A stretch of 11,335 nt of DNA from Acidobacteriota bacterium. GTDB taxonomy: Bacteria; Acidobacteriota; Vicinamibacteria; Vicinamibacterales; UBA2999. The stretch is from contig JADZBZ010000296.1 in assembly GCA_020851835.1 (NCBI GenBank), forward strand, positions 1-11,335, read 5' to 3'. The notes under the pieces were generated by a model, which saw only the letters and a list, made by a program, of their open reading frames with translations, did no database searches and was not told the DNA's origin. Both the position numbers and the translations under genes were made by a program. Below, piece after piece: positions 8,012 through 11,335 of the stretch (position 1 is its first letter; every line of letters begins with the position of its first letter).

Positions 8012-8484
8012 CGTGTGCGCTCCTTGACCGCCGCCCGCGTCTCGCGATCCACCTCGCGGCGGCGGATGGTTTCGCGCTTGTCGTGGGCCTGCTTGCCCTT
8101 GGCCAGCGCCAGCGCCACCTTGACGCGACCGTTCTTGAAGTACAGCTTCGTCGGGACCAGCGTCAGCCCCTTTTCCACGGTCTTGCCAATCAGCTTGCGA
8201 ATCTCCTGCCGGTGCAGCAACAGGCGTCGCTTGCGCCTGGGGTCGTGGTCCACGTAGCCCCGATGCGTGTAGGGGTTGATGTGGACGTTGTAGAGCCAGA
8301 CTTCGCCCTGCTCCACGCGCGCGTAGGCGTCGCGCAGGTTGGCGCGCCCTTCGCGGATGCCCTTCACCTCGGTGCCGAGCAGCGCAATGCCGGCCTCGAA
8401 GGTCTCGAGGATGTGAAAGTCGTGGAACGCCTTGCGGTTGTCGGCGATCAGCGTCTCGCCGGCCTCGTCCGGGTGCCGGCCCAC
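8008..8484 (-). CDS. smpB: SsrA-binding protein SmpB
   Basis: SmpB binds tmRNA (SsrA) and brings it to stalled ribosomes in trans-translation. With the GTG at 8484 it has 158 residues, the usual family length. Diagnostic blocks are ADNRKAFHDFHILETFEAGIALLGTEVKGIREG (14-46), YNVHINPYTHRG, DHDPRRKRRLLLH (79-91), EIRKLIGKTVEKGLTLVPTKLYFKNGRVKVALALAKGKQAHDKRE (94-138), and a basic tail to residue 158 that in the family enters the decoding centre. The frame is open further upstream to 8685, but that part lies inside pdxA and is not family-like, so I reject it. The start overlaps the pdxA stop by one base (TAGTG). A weak GAGG lies 10 bases upstream. No tmRNA gene is seen in the window. Confidence 0.95.
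   Translation of the reverse strand: MGRHPDEAGETLIADNRKAFHDFHILETFEAGIALLGTEVKGIREGRANLRDAYARVEQGEVWLYNVHINPYTHRGYVDHDPRRKRRLLLHRQEIRKLIGKTVEKGLTLVPTKLYFKNGRVKVALALAKGKQAHDKRETIRRREVDRETRAAVKERTR
8020..8025 (-). promoter_or_regulatory. Consensus Shine-Dalgarno AAGGAG for wecE, inside the end of smpB
   Basis: Minus-strand AAGGAG lies 8 bases before the GTG at 8011 and within the last codons of smpB. It fixes the wecE start and is the strongest ribosome binding site in the window. Confidence 0.8.
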
Positions 8485-9635
8485 TAGCGCCGCGCCTCGG
8501 CCAGCCGGGCGGCCAGCCGGACGGCCGCCACGAGGCTCCCGTGATCGGCGAGGCCGCGCCCCGCGATGTCGAAGGCCGTGCCGTGGTCCACCGACGTGCG
8601 GATGATGGGCAACCCGATCGTGACGTTGACCGCCTCGCCGAATGCCAGCAGCTTCACGGGTATCAGTCCCTGATCGTGGTAGCACGCCACCACGGCATCG
8701 AACTCGCCGCGCGTGGCCCGCCGGAAAACGGTGTCGCCCGGCCAGGGGCCGCTGGCGTCCACGCCGGCTTCACGGGCGGCGGCCACGGCCGGCGCGAGCA
8801 CGGCTTCTTCTTCGCCGCCGAGCAGGCCGCCCTCGCCGGCGTGCGGGTTGAGCCCGGCCAGCGCCACACGCGGGGCGACGACGCCCAGGCCCTTCAGCCA
8901 GTCGGCCGTCATGGTGATGGTGCGGGACACCCCGGAGGTGGTCAGCAGGCCAGGCACGTCGGCCAGCGGCACGTGCACGGTCGCCAGCGTGACGCAGAGC
9001 GCCCGGCGGAGGCGAGCATCGCCGGGACTGAAGTCCCGGCGCTCCGGACCCGCTCCACCGCCGGGACTCAAGTCCCGGCGCTCCGGACCCGCGCCACCGC
9101 CGGGACTCAAGTCCCGGCGCTCCGTACCCGTTCCACCGCCGGGACTCAAGTCCCGGCGCTCCTGACCCGCGCCACCGCCGGGACTGAAGTCCCGGCGCTC
9201 CGTACTCTGGAGCGCCGGGACTTCAGTCCCGGCGACCGTCCCGTCAGCCCCGTCAGTCCCGGCGACCTCCCCGCACGCCTCGGCATAGAACAGCATGCGG
9301 ACGTGTTCCACGCCGCACAGGTGCGCCAGCAGTTCCGTGTGCCCCTTCCAGGGCAGGCCGGCCAGGGCGAAGGCACGCTTGCTGATGGGTGCCGTGGCCA
9401 CGGCGTCCACCTCTCCGCAACGCGCGGCCTCGACCGCGCGGAGGATCACCTCGTAGGCCGCTCGCCCGCCTGCCGCGCTCTCGAATCCGACACGGATGCC
9501 GTCGAGGCGATCGGGTGCGAAGACGACCGGTTCGCACACCTCGGCCACGCGTGGGTCGGCGCTGGCCCTGGCGGCAATCTCGGGCCCGATGCCGGCCGGA
9601 TCGCCCACGGTGATGCCCACACGCACCCGACGCAT
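8484..9635 (-). CDS. pdxA: 4-hydroxythreonine-4-phosphate dehydrogenase with in-frame palindromic repeat insertion
   Basis: PdxA oxidises 4-phosphohydroxy-L-threonine in the DXP-dependent pyridoxal-phosphate pathway. Conserved blocks: GDPAGIGPEI (11-20), VDAVATAPISKRAF (76-89), WKGHTELLAHLCG (96-108), GLNPHAGEGG (261-270), CYHDQGLIPVK (318-328) and GLPIIRTSVDHGTAFDIAGRG (341-361). The three expected metal-binding histidines are present as His99, His221 (TVHVPL) and His320. Between MLFYAEA (to residue 120) and LRRALCVTLATVHVPL (from about 208) there are about 86 foreign residues, mostly 13-residue units ERRD(F/L)SPGGGxGx encoded by the palindrome array. Homologues from memory pass directly between these two strands. 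Without the insert the protein is about 297 residues against 329 in E. coli; the region before GHTE is also about 30 residues shorter. ATG at 9635 directly abuts AGGGG; the GTG at 9626 has the better 9-base spacing and may be the true start. Whether the enzyme is active is unknown. Confidence 0.9.
   Translation of the reverse strand: MRRVRVGITVGDPAGIGPEIAARASADPRVAEVCEPVVFAPDRLDGIRVGFESAAGGRAAYEVILRAVEAARCGEVDAVATAPISKRAFALAGLPWKGHTELLAHLCGVEHVRMLFYAEACGEVAGTDGADGTVAGTEVPALQSTERRDFSPGGGAGQERRDLSPGGGTGTERRDLSPGGGAGPERRDLSPGGGAGPERRDFSPGDARLRRALCVTLATVHVPLADVPGLLTTSGVSRTITMTADWLKGLGVVAPRVALAGLNPHAGEGGLLGGEEEAVLAPAVAAAREAGVDASGPWPGDTVFRRATRGEFDAVVACYHDQGLIPVKLLAFGEAVNVTIGLPIIRTSVDHGTAFDIAGRGLADHGSLVAAVRLAARLAEARR
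9020..9197. repeat. REP-like array: five direct 39-bp units, each with a perfect palindrome
   Basis: Palindromes lie at 9020-9041, 9059-9080, 9098-9119, 9137-9158 and 9176-9197, exactly 39 bases apart. Each has 10-base arms CGCCGGGACT and AGTCCCGGCG around a 2-base centre, GA in the first and fifth and CA in the middle three. The arms are identical in all copies. The 17-base spacers begin with CTCC (GGAG on the minus strand, immediately 5' to the palindrome) and differ by a few substitutions. The array lies inside pdxA in frame, one unit being 13 codons. GGAG plus palindrome resembles REP elements mobilised by RAYT (IS200-like) transposases; no transposase is in the window, so the mobile origin is inferred. 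Confidence 0.93.
9176..9234. repeat. 26-bp perfect inverted repeat with 7-base loop (BIME-like pair)
   Basis: The fifth palindrome plus its CTCC (9176-9201) is exactly complementary to GGAG plus a sixth, oppositely oriented palindrome (9209-9234). The loop is GTACTCT at 9202-9208. Each arm is itself a palindrome, so the pair can fold as one long stem or as two short hairpins. Two inverted REPs facing each other is the arrangement of a BIME. It lies at the upstream (pdxA 5') side of the array. Confidence 0.92.
9223..9267. repeat. Degenerate half-unit direct repeat at the array edge
   Basis: TCAGTCCCGGCGACC occurs at 9223-9237 and again at 9253-9267, 30 bases apart (10 codons). The second copy is only the right half of a palindrome, so it looks like a decayed or slipped unit. 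Between them CCGTCAG is also doubled (9241-9247 and 9250-9256). This marks the outer edge of the array and encodes the TDGADGTVAGTE stretch of pdxA. Confidence 0.75.
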
Positions 9636-9701
9636 CCCCTAAGTATGGCCCACCCGCGGGGCAGAGAACCACGAAGGCGCCGCGCCCGGCCGGGTTCTCC
9701 C
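9636..9701 (-). other. 66-base gap between asnB and pdxA with a weak stem-loop
   Basis: GAGAACC at 9664-9670 can pair with GGTTCTC at 9693-9699 around a GC-rich loop that holds the palindrome CCCGGCCGGG (9685-9694). This may be a transcription terminator for the amidotransferase gene, but no T-tract follows on the minus strand. AGGGG at 9640-9636 is the likely ribosome binding site of pdxA. I see no clear promoter. Confidence 0.35.
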
Positions 9702-10730
9702 TCACACGCCCACGCCGTACTCGCGGCGCCACAGCGCCAGCATCGTCAAGGCGAAGAGCCGCTCGGCATTGGCGAGCCCGGCGCGCTGGCCGGCCAGCAG
9801 CCGGTCCACGGCGGCGCGATCGAAGAGGTCGCGCTCGGCGTGGAGCACGTCGGCGACGACGTCGCCAAAGCCGCCCGCGAACCAGGCGCCCAGCGGCATG
9901 GTGAAGCCCTGCTTGCGCGCGCGGTCGAAGGCGGGCGGCAGCACGCGCGCCGCCAGCGCCCGGGGGAGAACCTTCCGCTCGGTGGCGTTGACCTTCAAGT
10001 CCGACGGCACGCGGCCCATGGCGAACTCGACCAGCGCGTGGTCCAGGTACGGCGCCCGAATCTCGAGCGCCCAGCGCATGCTGGCGCGGTCCACGCGGGC
10101 CAGGTAGGCGTCCGGGAGTGTGGACTGGAAGTCGGCCTTCATCGCGCGGGCCAGGAGGTCGGGCTCCGCCGACGCCAGGCTGCCTCGCCAGGCCTCGGGC
10201 TGGTTCGCGCCGGCCGAGCCCAGGCCCGGCACGAGGGCTTGCCGCGCCGATCGATCGAAGTACATGTTGACGTGTGCGATCGAGCGCCCGATATCACCCG
10301 CCAACCCAATCAGATGGTGGCGGCCCGTGACCCCGACGGGCAAAAAAGACGCCGGCGCCGCCAGGGCCGCGCGCAGCGGACCGGGCACGACGCGCTTGAG
10401 TCGCGCCAGGCGCATCAGCCAGCGGTAGTGCGGGTAGCCGCCAAACAGCTCGTCGCTGCCATCACCCCCGAGAGCAACGGTCACCTCCCGCCGGACGAGC
10501 CGCGAGAGCAGCCAGGTCGGCACGATTGCCGAATCGGCCACCGGCTCGTCGAACTGGCGCGCGAGTTCGACGAGGTGCTCCGCACCGGCCCCTTCCGCGG
10601 CAAGCTCGGTGTGCTCGGTGCCCAGGTGCGAGGCCACCAGCCGCGCATGGGGTCCTTCGTCGTGCGACGGATGCCCGGGAAAGGTCACCGTGAAGGTGCG
10701 CACTCGGCCGTGGCTCCGGCGTACGGCCAT
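9702..10730 (-). CDS. asnB: Asparagine synthase (glutamine-hydrolysing), C-terminal synthetase part after a frameshift
   Basis: This frame carries most of the ATP-dependent synthetase domain of an AsnB-type amidotransferase, which makes asparagine or, in glycan clusters, amidates sugars. Its first ATG is internal: coding similarity continues upstream to about 10753 as LDSSLVTAMAVRR, exactly what should follow SGG in the PP-loop. Conserved AsnB elements include VTVALGGDGSDELFGGYPHYRW, LARVDRASMRWALEIRAPYLDHALVEFA, KVLPRALAARVLPPAFDRARKQGFTMPLGAWF and the end ALTMLALWRREYGVGV. With the N-terminal part it would form one protein of usual length. As read here it lacks its start and the first half of the ATP site, so it is not expected to work alone. 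Either a real pseudogene or a base-calling error. Confidence 0.82.
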   Translation of the reverse strand: MAVRRSHGRVRTFTVTFPGHPSHDEGPHARLVASHLGTEHTELAAEGAGAEHLVELARQFDEPVADSAIVPTWLLSRLVRREVTVALGGDGSDELFGGYPHYRWLMRLARLKRVVPGPLRAALAAPASFLPVGVTGRHHLIGLAGDIGRSIAHVNMYFDRSARQALVPGLGSAGANQPEAWRGSLASAEPDLLARAMKADFQSTLPDAYLARVDRASMRWALEIRAPYLDHALVEFAMGRVPSDLKVNATERKVLPRALAARVLPPAFDRARKQGFTMPLGAWFAGGFGDVVADVLHAERDLFDRAAVDRLLAGQRAGLANAERLFALTMLALWRREYGVGV

Positions 10731-11335
10731 GGCCGTGACCAGACTCGAGTCGAGCCGCCGCTCAGCAGCACGCCCACCGGCACGTCGGCCACCATCTGGC
10801 GCGCCACGGCTTGTTCGAGACGGGTCTCGAACTCGTTCAGGCAGGCTGCGCGCGCGCCGGAGCCGGACGCGGCGCGACGATCGGCGAGCGCCGGCGCTTC
10901 AGGCAACTGCCAGTACGACCACTCGCGCTCGTCGAGGCTGTCGACCGACACGCCCATCGCGTGCGCGGGACGGAGTTTCCTGAAGCCCTCGAGCAGGCAC
11001 CGGGGCGCCGGCGCGTAGCCGTAGGCCAGGTAGAAGTCCAGCGACTCGCGATCGAGCCGTCTCGGCAAATCGGGGTGGCCGAGCAGCGCCTTGATCTCGG
11101 AGCCGAACAGCAGACGTTGGCCGACACGGACGAGGAACAGCGGCTTCTGCCCGGCGCGATCGCGTGCGAGGAGCACACGCCGGCGACCGGGATCGGCCAG
11201 GGCCAGGGCGAACATGCCGTCCAGCCGCGGCAGCACCCCGTCGCCCCACGCCTCGTAGCCCTCGAGAATGACCTCGGTGTCGGAGGCGGTGCGGAAGCGC
11301 GCGCCGCGCGCCTCGAGTTGCGCGCGCAACTCCCG
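10685..11335 (-). CDS. asnB: Asparagine synthase (glutamine-hydrolysing), N-terminal part, cut by the window edge and frameshifted
   Basis: The frame enters from the window edge as RELRAQLEARGARFRTASDTEVILEGYEAWG, the middle of the class II glutamine amidotransferase domain; the catalytic N-terminal Cys lies outside the window. RLDGMFALALAD, LLARDRAGQKPLFL and LLFGSEIKALLGHPDLPR are typical. The synthetase domain begins near VPVGVLLSGG at about 10783-10754, after which the frame runs into unrelated sequence (STRVWSRPW) and stops at 10685. Inserting one base between 10753 and 10754 would restore SGGLDSS and join this to the downstream part. Its neighbours make a role in glycan modification as likely as asparagine synthesis. 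Confidence 0.82.
   Translation of the reverse strand, partial: RELRAQLEARGARFRTASDTEVILEGYEAWGDGVLPRLDGMFALALADPGRRRVLLARDRAGQKPLFLVRVGQRLLFGSEIKALLGHPDLPRRLDRESLDFYLAYGYAPAPRCLLEGFRKLRPAHAMGVSVDSLDEREWSYWQLPEAPALADRRAASGSGARAACLNEFETRLEQAVARQMVADVPVGVLLSGGSTRVWSRPWPYAGATAECAPSR
10751..10756 (-). other. One-base frameshift site in the AsnB PP-loop
   Basis: On the minus strand the bases read GGC GGC TCG ACT CGA. With one base (such as C) added after the second GGC they read GGC GGC CTC GAC TCG AGT, giving the conserved SGGLDSS ATP-pyrophosphatase motif, and the next frame continues as intact AsnB. No other defect is visible in either part. Confidence 0.8.

Noticed and set aside
6854..8257. 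Plus-strand open frame of 467 codons
   Set aside because: Antisense to wecE and smpB, with no family resemblance.
8485..8685. N-terminal extension of smpB
   Set aside because: It lies inside pdxA in another frame, and SmpB proteins are about 150-160 residues long, as given by the GTG at 8484.
9020..9234. Reading the 39-bp array as a CRISPR
   Set aside because: The 17-base spacers are nearly identical to each other, the repeat is a perfect palindrome, one unit is inverted and the array lies in a coding frame; no cas gene is present.
9020..9234. Reading the hairpins as a set of transcription terminators
   Set aside because: None is followed by a T-tract and they lie in the middle of the pdxA frame; a REP-like origin explains the regular spacing and GGAG better.
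8541..11018. Plus-strand open frame of 825 codons across pdxA and asnB
   Set aside because: Antisense to two recognised genes; its repeated AGTxVPALRT stretch is only the palindrome array read on the other strand.

Overview
The window is GC-rich (roughly two thirds G+C) bacterial DNA, and every gene I can support lies on the minus strand, so transcription runs from 11335 towards 1. The mixture of an M36 secreted metallopeptidase with Ig/FN3 modules, an AsnB-type amidotransferase and a WecE/RmlD/GT2 sugar set would suit a soil-type Acidobacteriota (for example Vicinamibacteria). That placement is inferred from gene style only and is not secure.

In transcription order the layout is as follows. 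(1) 11335-9702: an asparagine synthase (glutamine-hydrolysing) gene, cut by the window edge at its 5' end and broken by a one-base frameshift inside the ATP-binding SGGxDS motif. (2) 9635-8484: pdxA (vitamin B6 synthesis), with about 86 extra in-frame residues encoded by an array of perfect palindromes. (3) 8484-8008: smpB (trans-translation), its GTG overlapping the pdxA stop by one base. (4) 8011-6875: a WecE-type nucleotide-sugar aminotransferase, overlapping smpB as GTGA. (5) 6832-5972: an RmlD-type dTDP-sugar reductase. (6) 5975-5133: a GT2 rhamnosyltransferase-like glycosyltransferase, overlapping rmlD as ATGA. (7) After a 108-base AT-richer gap, 5024-4515: a small lipoprotein. (8) 4492-242: a 1416-residue secreted M36 metallopeptidase, followed by a perfect 11-bp hairpin at 172-200.

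The 1-base and 4-base overlaps point to two translationally coupled groups, pdxA-smpB-wecE and rmlD-GT2, probably on one transcript. Housekeeping genes (pdxA, smpB) are thus read together with surface-glycan genes: WecE and RmlD act on TDP-sugar intermediates and the GT2 would add the sugar to a lipid-linked or surface glycan. The lipoprotein and peptidase probably form a separate secreted-protein unit.

The most unusual feature is the array in pdxA (about 9018-9275). Five head-to-tail 39-bp units each carry a perfect 10-bp-arm palindrome preceded on the minus strand by GGAG. A sixth palindrome lies in the opposite orientation, making a 26-bp perfect inverted repeat with a 7-base loop, and a half copy follows. 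This resembles REP/BIME elements, which are normally extragenic, but here it sits in frame inside a conserved enzyme between two metal-binding histidines, comparable in principle to the in-frame palindromic elements of Rickettsia. The 39-bp period equals 13 codons, so changes in copy number keep the gene open.
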